DNA of 15,899 nucleotides, from assembly GCA_020435865.1 (NCBI GenBank), contig JAGQYZ010000046.1:1-15899 (forward strand), in the 5' to 3' direction. Below are positions 6,609 through 14,714 of this stretch, piece by piece. Origin of the DNA: Aequorivita sp. (lineage in GTDB: Bacteria; Bacteroidota; Bacteroidia; Flavobacteriales; Flavobacteriaceae). The translations under genes and the position numbers were made by a program. The number at the start of each line of letters is the position of its first letter. Position 1 is the first letter of the stretch. Below the pieces are notes generated by a model. The model saw only the letters and a list, made by a program, of their open reading frames with translations, did no database searches and had not been told where the DNA came from.

Positions 6609-7882
6609 AAATCATATTTATCCTTCCAAAGCTGTTGTAAGTAGTTTTTTAGGGCATTCTCCTTTGGATTATTTCCGGGCCTGTAAAATGTAGTCCCTTT
6701 TATTTCTTCTGGTAAAAATTCGTGCGGAACAAAATTTCCTTCGTAGTTATGTGCGTATTCATATTCCTTTCCGTAGCCCAGTTGCTTCATAAGCTTCGTT
6801 GGCGCATTTCTAATTGAAAGTGGCACCGACAGATCGCCCGTTTTTCTAACAAGCTGTTGCGCTTCGCCAATGGCTTTATACGAAGCGTTGCTTTTAGGTG
6901 AAGTTGCCAAATAAATGGCACATTGACTTAAAATAATTCGAGCTTCGGGATAGCCGATTGTATTTACGGCCTGAAATGTACTATTGGCAAGTAAAAGTGC
7001 ATTCGGGTTTGCATTGCCAATATCCTCTGAAGATAGAATGACCATTCTACGTGCAATAAATTTTATATCCTCGCCACCCTCAATCATTCTGGCCAACCAA
7101 TATACGGCTGCGTTTGGGTCGCTTCCACGGATTGATTTTATAAATGCCGAAATGATATCATAATGTTGTTCGCCAGTTTTGTCATAAAGCACTGTATTTT
7201 TTTGTGCTTTTTGCATTACTAATTCATTGGTAATAGTAACTTTTTCATTTTTTTCTGAAAGTATTACCAGTTCCAAAACATTCAGAAGTTTACGCGCATC
7301 GCCGCCAGAAAGTCTTATGATTGCTTCAGTTTCTTGTAAGGTTACTTTTTTCTTTGACAGGATTTCATCTTCTTTTAAAGCTCTTCTCAGCAAGGCTTCC
7401 ATATCCTCACGGCTGAAAGATTCCAAAACATAAACCTGACAACGGGACAACAATGCAGGAATTACTTCAAAACTTGGGTTTTCTGTTGTAGCTCCTATTA
7501 ATGTAATCCAACCTTTTTCCACAGCACCTAAAAGCGAATCCTGTTGTGATTTACTAAAACGGTGAATCTCATCAATAAACAGAATTGGATTTTTGGTTGA
7601 AAATAGATTGTCGTTTTTCTTGGCTTTTTCAATTACTTCCCGAACTGCTGCAACACCGCTATCTACCGCGCTTAAAACATAGAATGGTCTTCCGCTTTCA
7701 TTCGCAATAATGTTTGCAAGTGTAGTTTTCCCTGTTCCTGGCGGGCCCCAAAAAATCATGGATGGAATCATTCCTGTACCTAATTGGGAAGTGAGTGAAC
7801 CTTTGGGACCAATCAAATGTTGCTGGCTTAAATAATCTTTTAGGTTAGCTGGGCGGATCCGTTCGGCAAGAGGTGCGTTCAT
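6605..7882 (-). CDS. rarA: Replication-associated recombination protein RarA/MgsA (AAA ATPase)
   Basis: This 425-residue protein (from the ATG) is of the RarA/MgsA/WRNIP1 family, a clamp-loader-like AAA+ ATPase that acts at stalled replication forks. Counting from the ATG at 7880-7882, Walker A is GPPGTGKTT (46-54), Walker B ILFIDEIH (100-107), sensor 1 GATTENPS (130-137), and the arginine-finger region LLSRCQVY lies around R147. The C-terminal half holds the MgsA oligomerisation region, with [28 protein letters not shown] and the conserved [24 protein letters not shown]. The length is normal. The frame extends to a TTG at 7889-7891, but I prefer the ATG because it fits the family N-terminus ([20 protein letters not shown]). 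TAATTTTG on the minus strand at 7889-7896 matches TAnnTTTG but lies only 6 bp before the ATG, so it would imply an almost leaderless mRNA. Confidence 0.95.
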   Translation of the reverse strand: MNAPLAERIRPANLKDYLSQQHLIGPKGSLTSQLGTGMIPSMIFWGPPGTGKTTLANIIANESGRPFYVLSAVDSGVAAVREVIEKAKKNDNLFSTKNPILFIDEIHRFSKSQQDSLLGAVEKGWITLIGATTENPSFEVIPALLSRCQVYVLESFSREDMEALLRRALKEDEILSKKKVTLQETEAIIRLSGGDARKLLNVLELVILSEKNEKVTITNELVMQKAQKNTVLYDKTGEQHYDIISAFIKSIRGSDPNAAVYWLARMIEGGEDIKFIARRMVILSSEDIGNANPNALLLANSTFQAVNTIGYPEARIILSQCAIYLATSPKSNASYKAIGEAQQLVRKTGDLSVPLSIRNAPTKLMKQLGYGKEYEYAHNYEGNFVPHEFLPEEIKGTTFYRPGNNPKENALKNYLQQLWKDKYDF

Positions 7883-7932
7883 AGTCTTCAAAATTACAAT
7901 TTAAATAAATCGGTTTCACTGACAATTTATCA

Positions 7933-7940
7933 TAAATTTG
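7933..7940 (+). promoter_or_regulatory. Promoter -7 box for the rhomboid gene
   Basis: TAAATTTG fits the Bacteroidota -7 consensus TAnnTTTG exactly. It lies 32 bp before the ATG at 7973 in the 90-bp divergent gap between rarA and the rhomboid gene, which would give a leader of roughly 25-30 nt. No clean TTG appears at the expected -33 position (GTTTC at 7913-7917 is the nearest), so the assignment rests on the -7 box and its location. Confidence 0.5.
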
Positions 7941-7972
7941 AATTGAGGATTACTTTTTGTAATTAATTGAAT

Positions 7973-8746
7973 ATGTCTAATACAAACCAATTAAAGTTTA
8001 CTCCTGAAGTTTTTGGTTATCCATTGCTTTTTGTTATGGTTCTTTGGATTGTATTTTGGGTTGAATCACGTTTTGGATTGAATTTCAATTCTTATGGGGT
8101 TTATCCTAGGGAATTGAAAGGTTTACGTGGAATTCTTTTTGGTCCATTCATTCACGGAAGTTTAAAACACCTTTTTAATAATTCAATTCCGTTATTCGTT
8201 CTTACAACTGCTTTGTTCTATTTCTACCGAAACATTCGCTGGAAGGTATTGATATTAGGTCTTTTGTTGACAGGTATATCAACATGGCTGATTGGCAGAT
8301 CTTCATTGCATATTGGTGCGAGTGGTGTGGTTTATATGCTTGCCGCATTTATATTTTTTAAGGGAATTTTTTCAAAACAGTTTCAGCTTACTGCTTTAGC
8401 TTTAGTAGTTGTATTTCTTTATGGAGGAATGCTTTGGTATTTATTTCCTGTAAATCCTGAAATTTCTTGGGAAGGACATATTTCTGGGTTTTTTATTGGT
8501 TTGTTGTTTGCTTTCTATTTTAAAAGCAATCCCGTACAAAACAAAAAATATGATTGGGAGCGGGATGATTTTAACCCTGAGAATGATCCTTTTCTTAAAC
8601 AATTTGATGAAAACGGAAATTTTATTGAACTACCAAAAGAACTACCTGAAGAACAATCCAAGAATGAAACTGGTTCTCAAAAACGTGGACATATAAGAAT
8701 AATATATAACTATAAAAAAGATTCAGAAAAACCCTCTGATATTTAA
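7973..8746 (+). CDS. Rhomboid family intramembrane serine protease
   Basis: This integral membrane protease has about six hydrophobic segments in its first 185 residues and a hydrophilic acidic tail of about 70 residues. Counting from the ATG at 7973, the catalytic Ser is S117 in the HIGASG motif and the catalytic His is H169 in WEGHISGF. The TM2 region carries HGSLKHLFNN (61-70), whose His and Asn support the oxyanion hole in rhomboids. The dyad is intact, so activity is likely; the substrate is unknown. The C-terminal tail (WERDDFNPENDPFLK, then Glu/Lys/Ser-rich sequence) is cytosolic if the core is a standard six-TM rhomboid. A TTG at 7967, two codons upstream, is possible, but ATG is preferred. 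It converges on rlmB with only 4 bp between stop codons, so the two transcripts probably overlap. Confidence 0.92.
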   Translation: MSNTNQLKFTPEVFGYPLLFVMVLWIVFWVESRFGLNFNSYGVYPRELKGLRGILFGPFIHGSLKHLFNNSIPLFVLTTALFYFYRNIRWKVLILGLLLTGISTWLIGRSSLHIGASGVVYMLAAFIFFKGIFSKQFQLTALALVVVFLYGGMLWYLFPVNPEISWEGHISGFFIGLLFAFYFKSNPVQNKKYDWERDDFNPENDPFLKQFDENGNFIELPKELPEEQSKNETGSQKRGHIRIIYNYKKDSEKPSDI

Positions 8747-8750
8747 TTTT

Positions 8751-9488
8751 TTAACTGCGCTGTCTCACTACTTCATACAGGAATGCGCCACATGCAACAG
8801 AAACATTTAATGAATTGATTTCGCCTAGCAAGGGCAGGGAAGCGCGCTGGTCTACTAAACTTAAAACGGATTTTGAAACACCTTTTCCTTCTGAACCCAT
8901 AATGATGGCTAGTGGTGTTTTTAAATTCAATGAATAAATTTCAGAATTTGTTTTTTCAGTAGCTGCAACTGTTGTAATTCCAGAGCCTTGCAAATAGAAG
9001 ATAGCATCTTTAATATGTTCAACTTTACAGATTGGTATTTTAAAAATGGCACCCGCTGAAGTTTTTACAGTATCACCAGAAACGGGAGCGCCGCCAGCTT
9101 TTTGTATAATGACCGCATTGACACCAGCACATTCAGCCGTTCGAAGAATGGCGCCAAAATTTCGTACATCTGTAATTTGATCTAGAATAAGGAATAGAGG
9201 AGCTTTATCGCTTTCGAGGGCTTTTTCAACAATATCTTCCAAACTATGAAACGATACGGGAGAAGTTATTGCCACTATGCCTTGGTGATTTCCTCGTGTA
9301 AGCCTATTGAGTTTTTCAAAAGGAACTATGCTTATTGGGATGTTTGCTTTTTCAAGATCTTTGATAAGATTTTCAATTTTGTCGCTCTCTATTCCTTTTT
9401 GAATAAAAACTTTGTCAAAAACAACTTTTGATGCCAAAGCTTCTTTGACAGGGTAAATTCCAAATACGAATTGTTCTTTATCAAGCAT
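8751..9488 (-). CDS. rlmB: 23S rRNA (guanosine-2'-O)-methyltransferase RlmB (SPOUT/TrmH family)
   Basis: This 245-residue SpoU/TrmH-type methyltransferase is probably RlmB, which methylates the 2'-OH of G2251 (E. coli numbering) in the 23S rRNA peptidyl-transferase loop using S-adenosylmethionine. An N-terminal substrate-binding domain (FVFGIYPVKEAL, 7-18; RGNHQGIVA, 65-73) is followed by the knotted SPOUT domain. Motif 1 is DQITDVRNFGAILRTAE (103-119, with N110 and R116), motif 2 IMGSEGKGVS (196-205), and motif 3 LPLLGEINSLNVSVA (218-232). The length is typical. The ATG at 9486-9488 gives the family N-terminus directly. A TACCTTTG box lies 28 bp upstream, and the terminator at 9561-9599 isolates the gene from the SusCD operon on the same strand. 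TrmH-family relatives with tRNA targets are hard to exclude, but the RNHQG-type N-terminal domain favours RlmB. Confidence 0.92.
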   Translation of the reverse strand: MLDKEQFVFGIYPVKEALASKVVFDKVFIQKGIESDKIENLIKDLEKANIPISIVPFEKLNRLTRGNHQGIVAITSPVSFHSLEDIVEKALESDKAPLFLILDQITDVRNFGAILRTAECAGVNAVIIQKAGGAPVSGDTVKTSAGAIFKIPICKVEHIKDAIFYLQGSGITTVAATEKTNSEIYSLNLKTPLAIIMGSEGKGVSKSVLSLVDQRASLPLLGEINSLNVSVACGAFLYEVVRQRS

Positions 9489-9516
9489 ATTTCTATTTTT
9501 TTAAAATTAACTACAA

Positions 9517-9524
9517 CAAAGGTA
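9517..9524 (-). promoter_or_regulatory. Promoter -7 box for rlmB
   Basis: On the minus strand this reads TACCTTTG, an exact match to TAnnTTTG. Its end lies 28 bp from the rlmB ATG, so the predicted leader is short (about 20-25 nt). No TTG is seen at the expected -33 distance, where the sequence is A/T only. Its place between the operon terminator and the rlmB start is what a separate promoter would need. Confidence 0.55.
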
Positions 9525-9560
9525 AGAGAAATATGATGTATAAATTTTTCATTTTTTGTT

Positions 9561-9599
9561 TAAAAAAAAGCACCCTATAGTTAACTATAGGGTGCTTTT
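9561..9599 (-). terminator. Intrinsic terminator of the SusCD operon
   Basis: Positions 9566-9599 are a perfect 34-bp inverted repeat centred on GTTAAC; the GC-rich arm is GCACCCTATAG (9570-9580). Read on the minus strand, the stem runs into eight Ts (9569 down to 9562), a strong intrinsic terminator. It begins 17 bp after the stop of the small lipoprotein gene at 9617 and shields rlmB from read-through. On the plus strand only four Ts follow, so it should act mainly on minus-strand transcripts. Confidence 0.9.
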
Positions 9600-9616
9600 A
9601 TGTATGAGAAAAAAAA

Positions 9617-10054
9617 TTAGTTTCTTAGTCCTACAAGTACAGTTCCTCCAGACACAACATCTGTTGAGGCTTGAACCTTAAGAATAAAATAGGACCTTTC
9701 ATCTGTAATGGAATTGTCTTCTCCTGTAACAGTTATAGTTCCAAATCTTTCTCCAGCGGGAACCACTACAGTACTATCAAATGTATAATTATCGGGAGCT
9801 GTAGCAGGGAATTCATCACTCGTTGAAACCATATCTTCGATTGTAAATGTTCTGTCAACTGTGGATAAATCCGAAACAAAGATATCAATAGTAGAACTTT
9901 TTGAACCTCCTTCTGGAATATTATTAATATTCTTTGTAGGTAAATTAAAGCCAGCCACTGTTTTTCGTTCTGTGTTATAGTCATCATAGGTTTCGCAAGA
10001 AACTGCAAGAATTGCTATAGACAAGAATGTAATTAATATATTTAATTTTTTCAT
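9617..10054 (-). CDS. Small accessory lipoprotein of the SusCD operon
   Basis: This 145-residue lipoprotein has a signal sequence ending in the lipobox LAVSC, with lipidation at C20. The mature N-terminus CETYDDYN is acidic, as in surface-exposed Bacteroidota lipoproteins. The body looks like a single immunoglobulin-like or Calx-beta/DUF1735-like beta-sandwich: SSTIDIFVSDLSTVDRTFTI, YTFDSTVVVPAGERFGTITVTG, RSYFILKVQAS. No enzymatic motif is seen. It starts 18 bp after the susD stop and is the last gene before the terminator, the position often held by SusE/F-like surface lipoproteins that bind the substrate beside the SusCD transporter. That role is inferred from context and fold pattern only; it is much shorter than classical SusE/SusF. 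Confidence 0.72.
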   Translation of the reverse strand: MKKLNILITFLSIAILAVSCETYDDYNTERKTVAGFNLPTKNINNIPEGGSKSSTIDIFVSDLSTVDRTFTIEDMVSTSDEFPATAPDNYTFDSTVVVPAGERFGTITVTGEDNSITDERSYFILKVQASTDVVSGGTVLVGLRN

Positions 10055-10072
10055 TTTTGAAATATTTAAAGA

Positions 10073-11509
10073 TTAATAACCTGGATTTTGGACTAGGTTT
10101 GGATTCACATCAATTGAACTTTGTGCGATTGGCAATTGAAATTTTATATTGCCTGCACTTAAAGACTGCACATCTGAAGGTGTACCACTGCCATCGGCAA
10201 GATCACCAAAACCATCTCTTTCCACACCAAGACCCCAACGTTTAATATCCAAAAAGCGTTGACATTCAAATGCAAATTCAAATCTTCTTTCCATACGGAT
10301 AGCATCACGAAGATCGGTACCAGTTTCACCAGATGGTGGGTTGGTATAGCGTTTTGTTCTAACAACATCCAAGGCAGCTCTAGCCTGAGTTTCATTACCA
10401 AGGTTGTAAAGTGCTTCAGCTTTGTTCAAATAAGCTTCAGCTGCACGAAGAATTTTGAGATCCACAAGACCGTTTACTTGGTTTGGGCGCCCAAAAAGCT
10501 TTTTGATTGCATTAAACTGTAAACCATCGGCATTATTTGAAGCCTGCATAGTATATGCATCTTTTCGGATGTCATCGTTAGCAAAAGAATTATAGAACGA
10601 ATAAGAAACTACGTATTCTGGAATCAAATTGGTTTTTCCTCCTTGGCTCCAAGTAACACCTACATGAAGTCCAAGAACAGCTTCTTCGTTTGGGATATAG
10701 AATAAAAGTCCAGCTTGACTGGTATCTTCCCAAACACCAACTACTTCAGAACGTGGGGCTACGGGAGTTGAAACTTGATTTGCTGCATTAACGGCATTTT
10801 GCCATTGACCCATATAAAGATATACGCGTGATAACAACGTATATACGGCATCGTGACCCATACGTCCAGCGCCATTGTCATCATTAATGTCTGCGCCAGC
10901 TTCCGTTAAATCTTGTACAATTTTGTCGTACACAGCACCTACTGTTTCTCTTGCAGGTTCAATAGTTACATCTGGTTCAGTTACATAAGCAATGCCCAAA
11001 CTACTATTTGCATCACCCGATTGGGTTGGTATCATACCAAAGAAGGATACAATGTTAAAATGAGCTAGTGCACGTAGCGCTTTTGCTTCAGCTACAATAT
11101 TAGTTTTGTTAGCACCTTCAAAACCCTCAGCGTTGGCTAATATGAGATTTGCACGATAAGCTACTGTGTAACCAGCTGTATAAAGACCATTCATTGGGCC
11201 ATCTGCTGGACCATATCTCCAGTTGTGAAGGGTTCGTCTTGTGCCACGTCCACTTTGTGCAGGTGTAACATTATCCGACAAAACATCTGGTGCATCAAGC
11301 AATCCGCCACCGTCACTTCCACCATACATACCACCTGCGGTCAAACCAGAATAAGTACCTCGAATTGCGTTTTCAAAATCATTGGCAGTAACATATGCGT
11401 TTTCTGTACCAAATTCGTCAAATGGTACTTGGTCTAATTTACTATCGCAGGAAGAGAAGGCTCCCACAACCAAGACCAAAAATGTTATTTTATAAATTAT
11501 TTTTTTCAT
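10073..11509 (-). CDS. SusD/RagB family surface lipoprotein
   Basis: This 478-residue SusD-like protein is the surface lid that captures substrate above its SusC partner. The signal peptide ends in the lipobox FSSC (C21). Family blocks are the N-terminal KLDQVPFDEFGTENAY (24-39) and NDFENAIRGTYSGL (43-56), a TPR helix AEAKALRALAHFNIVSFFG (140-158), LLSRVYLYMGQWQNA (225-239), the C-terminal LRAAEAYLNKAEALYNLG (354-371), RMERRFEFAFECQRFLDIKRWG (405-426), and the closing IDVNPNLVQNPGY. All main parts are intact, although the length is on the short side for the family. It lies 19 bp after susC and 18 bp before the small lipoprotein, so the three are one transcription unit. The ligand is not predictable from sequence: both glycan- and peptide-importing pairs share these features. 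Confidence 0.93.
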   Translation of the reverse strand: MKKIIYKITFLVLVVGAFSSCDSKLDQVPFDEFGTENAYVTANDFENAIRGTYSGLTAGGMYGGSDGGGLLDAPDVLSDNVTPAQSGRGTRRTLHNWRYGPADGPMNGLYTAGYTVAYRANLILANAEGFEGANKTNIVAEAKALRALAHFNIVSFFGMIPTQSGDANSSLGIAYVTEPDVTIEPARETVGAVYDKIVQDLTEAGADINDDNGAGRMGHDAVYTLLSRVYLYMGQWQNAVNAANQVSTPVAPRSEVVGVWEDTSQAGLLFYIPNEEAVLGLHVGVTWSQGGKTNLIPEYVVSYSFYNSFANDDIRKDAYTMQASNNADGLQFNAIKKLFGRPNQVNGLVDLKILRAAEAYLNKAEALYNLGNETQARAALDVVRTKRYTNPPSGETGTDLRDAIRMERRFEFAFECQRFLDIKRWGLGVERDGFGDLADGSGTPSDVQSLSAGNIKFQLPIAQSSIDVNPNLVQNPGY

Positions 11510-11528
11510 CTTATCAATTTTTTTAATG

Positions 11529-14500
11529 TTAGAAACTTATATCCAAACCAAGTTGGTAAGATTTGGTATTTGGATAGCTATATAGGGTTGCCTCTCCAGG
11601 AGCTACTGCGTTTACGAACGAAATAGTTTCACCAGAGGAAAGTCCTACTTCTGGATCACCCCAGAACTTGGTAAAAGTCAAAAGGTTTTGACCTTGAACA
11701 TAGAGGCGAAGCTTACTAATAGGGGTCTTGTCCAAATACTTACTCGGCATTGTATAGGATAGGGTTACATTTCTCATTCGAATATAGTCACCTTTTTCCA
11801 ACCAACGATCTGAGTTACCAGTTACAGTAGCATCATTGGCAGCGTAGATGGGGCTAGGAAGCACACCAGTGTCGCCAGGTTGTTGCCAGTAATTGAAGGC
11901 ACTTGTTGCTTGATTGTCTGAAATCGCAAGACCATCAGATTCGCGGTCAGAACGTACATAGTTGTTTATCCAGTTTCCATATTTGAATACAAAATCTGCA
12001 CGAAGGCCAAAACCTTTATAGCTAAAGTTGGTGAAGAAACCACCTTCTTTGTCTGCAATGGTAGATTTTCCTTGAAAAACTCTATTCTCCATATCGGGAA
12101 GCTCATCAGCAAAATAAATGTTGCCATCGCCACCATAGAATTGTGATCTACCTGTAGCAGGATCAACACCTGCATAACGGATCAAGAAATGTTCGTTGAT
12201 TTTTCTACCTTCGCTAAATCGAATATTGAAAGTATTTGTAGCATCGATGTCTTCTCCATCAGGAAGGGACACGATTTCAGTATCAAGAAATATAATATTT
12301 CCTCCCAAGGTCCATGTGAAATCTGGTGTTCTAACTATATCTCCACTTAAGGAAATCTCCAAACCTTTGTTTTGGATTTCACCTAAATTACCATTTACAC
12401 TAGCAACTCCAGATTCATCTGCTTTTGGAATCTGAAACAATAAATCGGTTGTATTTCTTATGAAATAATCGGAAGTTAATCTCAATCTATTTTTGAACAT
12501 TTCTATATCAACCCCAATGTTTAATTGCGTAGTAGTCTCCCAAGTAAGATCTGGGTTTGCTACGTTGTTTGGAATCGTTGATGAACCACCTGGATAGGAA
12601 CCAAATGTAACGGTACCTTGTGATGCATAAGCTGGTAAACTGGAACGGTTACCAACTGACCCGTAGGATCCTCTTATTTTAAATTCATTCAAAGCATCCC
12701 AATTGATGAAATTTTCTTTGGCTATGTCCCAAGCAACACTTCCACTATAAAAGTTACCGTATTGTACTTCAGAACCAAAGTTTGATGAACCGTCTCGTCT
12801 AACAGATCCTTGAAGATAATATTTTTCTTGCCAGTTATAATCCGCGAACAGACCATAAGAAACCAAAGTTAACCTTGTACGGTTGGAAAATCCATCATTA
12901 AGCTCGGCACCATTGACTTGTGTTGAAAGTAATGCAGAAGGAAAACCAATTTTTCTTACAAAAATTCTGTTGAATTCGTATTGGTTGAATTCATAAAGAC
13001 CCAAAACATTCAAGTTATGACCATTATTGCTAAGGGTATAGTTCAAACGATTACTTATTGTATAATCTAAACGGTGCTGCTGATCATCAAATTTGTTACC
13101 AGGAAGATCAGGGTTTCCAATCAAAGCATCCAATATTCCTCCAGGTTTGGAGTAGCTTTCCCTACGTTTGGCTTGCCAGTTTACGGCAGTTTCAAAATTG
13201 TATGACCAATGTTTGTCAAACTTTATCATAGTCGAGACAGAACCTAAAGTTGTGTTGTTAATATCAATTGAAGGTTCAGAGTCTAATGCTCCACGTACAG
13301 GGAAAGTCGTATGGGTTGGGTTGTAAACGGGATTTCCGTTTTCATCCAATACTACATTTCCATCGTCGTCCAACAGGTATTCAGTCTCATAAGGGTTATA
13401 ATCAAGCATACCACGGAAAGGGTTTTGCGTGTTGTTTCTGTCACGAGGCTCGTCACTGGTTGATCTAGAATAACCAACATTTACACTAAAGGTTAACCAG
13501 TCCTTGGCATCCACATTAATATTTAAACGTGAACCAAGTCGCTCAAAACCACCAATCTTATCAATAATCCCTGTATTTTTATCATTGGAAACAGAAAAAT
13601 AATAATCCATTTTATCTGAACCACCAGAAATCGAAAGACTGTTATTCTGTACAACACCTTCTTTAAGAATTAAATCTTCCCAATCAATTGAGCGATCCAA
13701 AAGTTTTTGACGTTCAGGTGAGCCTGGAGCTGTAGTAACCCCGGGCAATGTTGAAGCGGTGGTAATACCCAATGCATACATTTCTGCTTCATACTGCATT
13801 TTTTCAGAAGCATTCATCATAGTATAATTCGGATTTATTCTGGAAGTTACTCCATAGCGAGAACTAAAACGAATTACAGCGTCCTTGTTACGAGTACCAT
13901 TTTTTGTGGTAATGATGACAACCCCGTTGGATCCACGGGAACCATAACGGGCAGTCATGGACGCATCTTTTAAAATAGTAATGTTTTCAATATCCTCATT
14001 TGGGATATTTGCAAGATCCTGCTCTCTAATTGGTGTACCATCCACAATATAAAGTGGAGAAGATGCACCTGCAACAAGAGATCCTGTACCTCGAATACGA
14101 ACAAAAGCTCCTTGTCCCGGTTTACCGTTTGCAGAAGTTACCTGCACACCAGCCGCCTTACCTTGCAGCATATTGTCTATACTGGTGGTTGGTGCCATTT
14201 GCGATAATTCCGAAGCGGAAATTGATACAACAGCTGATGTTTGTACTGTTTGGTTTCGCATAGAGTAACCAGTCACAACAACTTCTTCAAGTGCCGCAGC
14301 ATCTTGTTGTAAAGAAATGTCGATTTTATTCTGAGCTCCTACTTTTACTTCCTTGGCCACAAAACCTACATAGCTAAAGACAAGTGTCTGTCCCACATTC
14401 GCTGAGACGGTATAATTACCATCAAAATCCGATTGTGTACCAGAACTAGTTCCTTTAACAATAACGTTTGCGCCAGGCAATGGCAGACCTGTATCGTCTG

Positions 14501-14594
14501 TCACTGTACCTGTAATAGTTTTTTGCTGTGCGAAGGTAAGCTGCACAACTAACGCTAGTATAAGCGTTAAAATTCCACTAAACTTTGTTCTCAT
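11529..14594 (-). CDS. SusC/RagA family TonB-dependent outer-membrane transporter
   Basis: This 1021-residue TonB-linked importer draws on the proton motive force through TonB-ExbBD. The signal peptide is 1-22 (LTFAQ). Residues 25-96 form the carboxypeptidase-like regulatory domain (ITGTVTDDTGLPLPGANVIV, then GTQSDFDGNYTVSA). A TonB-box-like EEVVVTGY follows (103-110), then the plug (about 112-235) with GKAAGVQV, RIRGTGSL, PLYIVDGTPI (180-189) and DIENITILKDASMTARYG (201-218). The remainder is a 22-strand-type barrel ending YQLGLDISF, with the terminal Phe used for barrel assembly. A loop near 408-424 has two Asp/Asn-Gly repeats (DDDGN, DENGN), common in this family. There is no N-terminal STN domain and no sigma/anti-sigma pair beside it, so regulation by FecIR-like signalling is not supported. 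It heads the operon with susD. Confidence 0.95.
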   Translation of the reverse strand: MRTKFSGILTLILALVVQLTFAQQKTITGTVTDDTGLPLPGANVIVKGTSSGTQSDFDGNYTVSANVGQTLVFSYVGFVAKEVKVGAQNKIDISLQQDAAALEEVVVTGYSMRNQTVQTSAVVSISASELSQMAPTTSIDNMLQGKAAGVQVTSANGKPGQGAFVRIRGTGSLVAGASSPLYIVDGTPIREQDLANIPNEDIENITILKDASMTARYGSRGSNGVVIITTKNGTRNKDAVIRFSSRYGVTSRINPNYTMMNASEKMQYEAEMYALGITTASTLPGVTTAPGSPERQKLLDRSIDWEDLILKEGVVQNNSLSISGGSDKMDYYFSVSNDKNTGIIDKIGGFERLGSRLNINVDAKDWLTFSVNVGYSRSTSDEPRDRNNTQNPFRGMLDYNPYETEYLLDDDGNVVLDENGNPVYNPTHTTFPVRGALDSEPSIDINNTTLGSVSTMIKFDKHWSYNFETAVNWQAKRRESYSKPGGILDALIGNPDLPGNKFDDQQHRLDYTISNRLNYTLSNNGHNLNVLGLYEFNQYEFNRIFVRKIGFPSALLSTQVNGAELNDGFSNRTRLTLVSYGLFADYNWQEKYYLQGSVRRDGSSNFGSEVQYGNFYSGSVAWDIAKENFINWDALNEFKIRGSYGSVGNRSSLPAYASQGTVTFGSYPGGSSTIPNNVANPDLTWETTTQLNIGVDIEMFKNRLRLTSDYFIRNTTDLLFQIPKADESGVASVNGNLGEIQNKGLEISLSGDIVRTPDFTWTLGGNIIFLDTEIVSLPDGEDIDATNTFNIRFSEGRKINEHFLIRYAGVDPATGRSQFYGGDGNIYFADELPDMENRVFQGKSTIADKEGGFFTNFSYKGFGLRADFVFKYGNWINNYVRSDRESDGLAISDNQATSAFNYWQQPGDTGVLPSPIYAANDATVTGNSDRWLEKGDYIRMRNVTLSYTMPSKYLDKTPISKLRLYVQGQNLLTFTKFWGDPEVGLSSGETISFVNAVAPGEATLYSYPNTKSYQLGLDISF

Positions 14595-14637
14595 TTTTAT
14601 AAATTATTTGAATTAGCCAACGGCAAAAATCATAATA

Positions 14638-14668
14638 AAAAGTTAATTACACAAGTATTTGCTCCCAA
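14638..14668 (-). promoter_or_regulatory. Candidate promoter of the SusCD operon
   Basis: On the minus strand TTG (14668-14666) is followed after 20 bp by TAACTTTT (14645-14638), seven of eight positions matching TAnnTTTG with the final G missing. The pair lies 44 bp or more before the susC ATG at 14594, within the 120-bp gap after the Omp85-like gene. An alternative box is the irregular TATGATTTTTG at 14634-14624. No terminator is evident between the Omp85-like gene and susC, so read-through is also possible. Confidence 0.35.
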
Positions 14669-14714
14669 TTTTTAAGTTTTATTTAGGAATGATTGAGAGT
14701 TTAATCTGAATATT

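Noticed and set aside
7883..7891. Upstream TTG start for rarA adding three residues
   Set aside because: The ATG at 7882 fits the family N-terminus and is the stronger start codon.
7967..7972. Upstream TTG start for the rhomboid gene adding two residues
   Set aside because: The ATG two codons later is the better start, and nothing conserved lies before it.
9570..9595. The palindrome as an insertion-sequence end or attachment site
   Set aside because: There is no second copy, target duplication, transposase or integrase nearby, and its position and T-run fit a terminator.
9766..10008. Second minus-strand frame inside the small lipoprotein gene
   Set aside because: Same-strand frame-shifted shadow; the 145-residue frame has the lipobox and operon position, this one has neither.
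13202..13245. Apparent Asp/Asn-Gly repeat region of SusC (near residues 408-424) as a novel calcium-binding insertion
   Set aside because: Such DENGNPV-type loops are common in SusC/RagA proteins and only two short units are present.
9561..14594. A complete polysaccharide utilisation locus
   Set aside because: Only susC, susD and a small lipoprotein are present; no carbohydrate-active enzyme or sensor gene is in the window.
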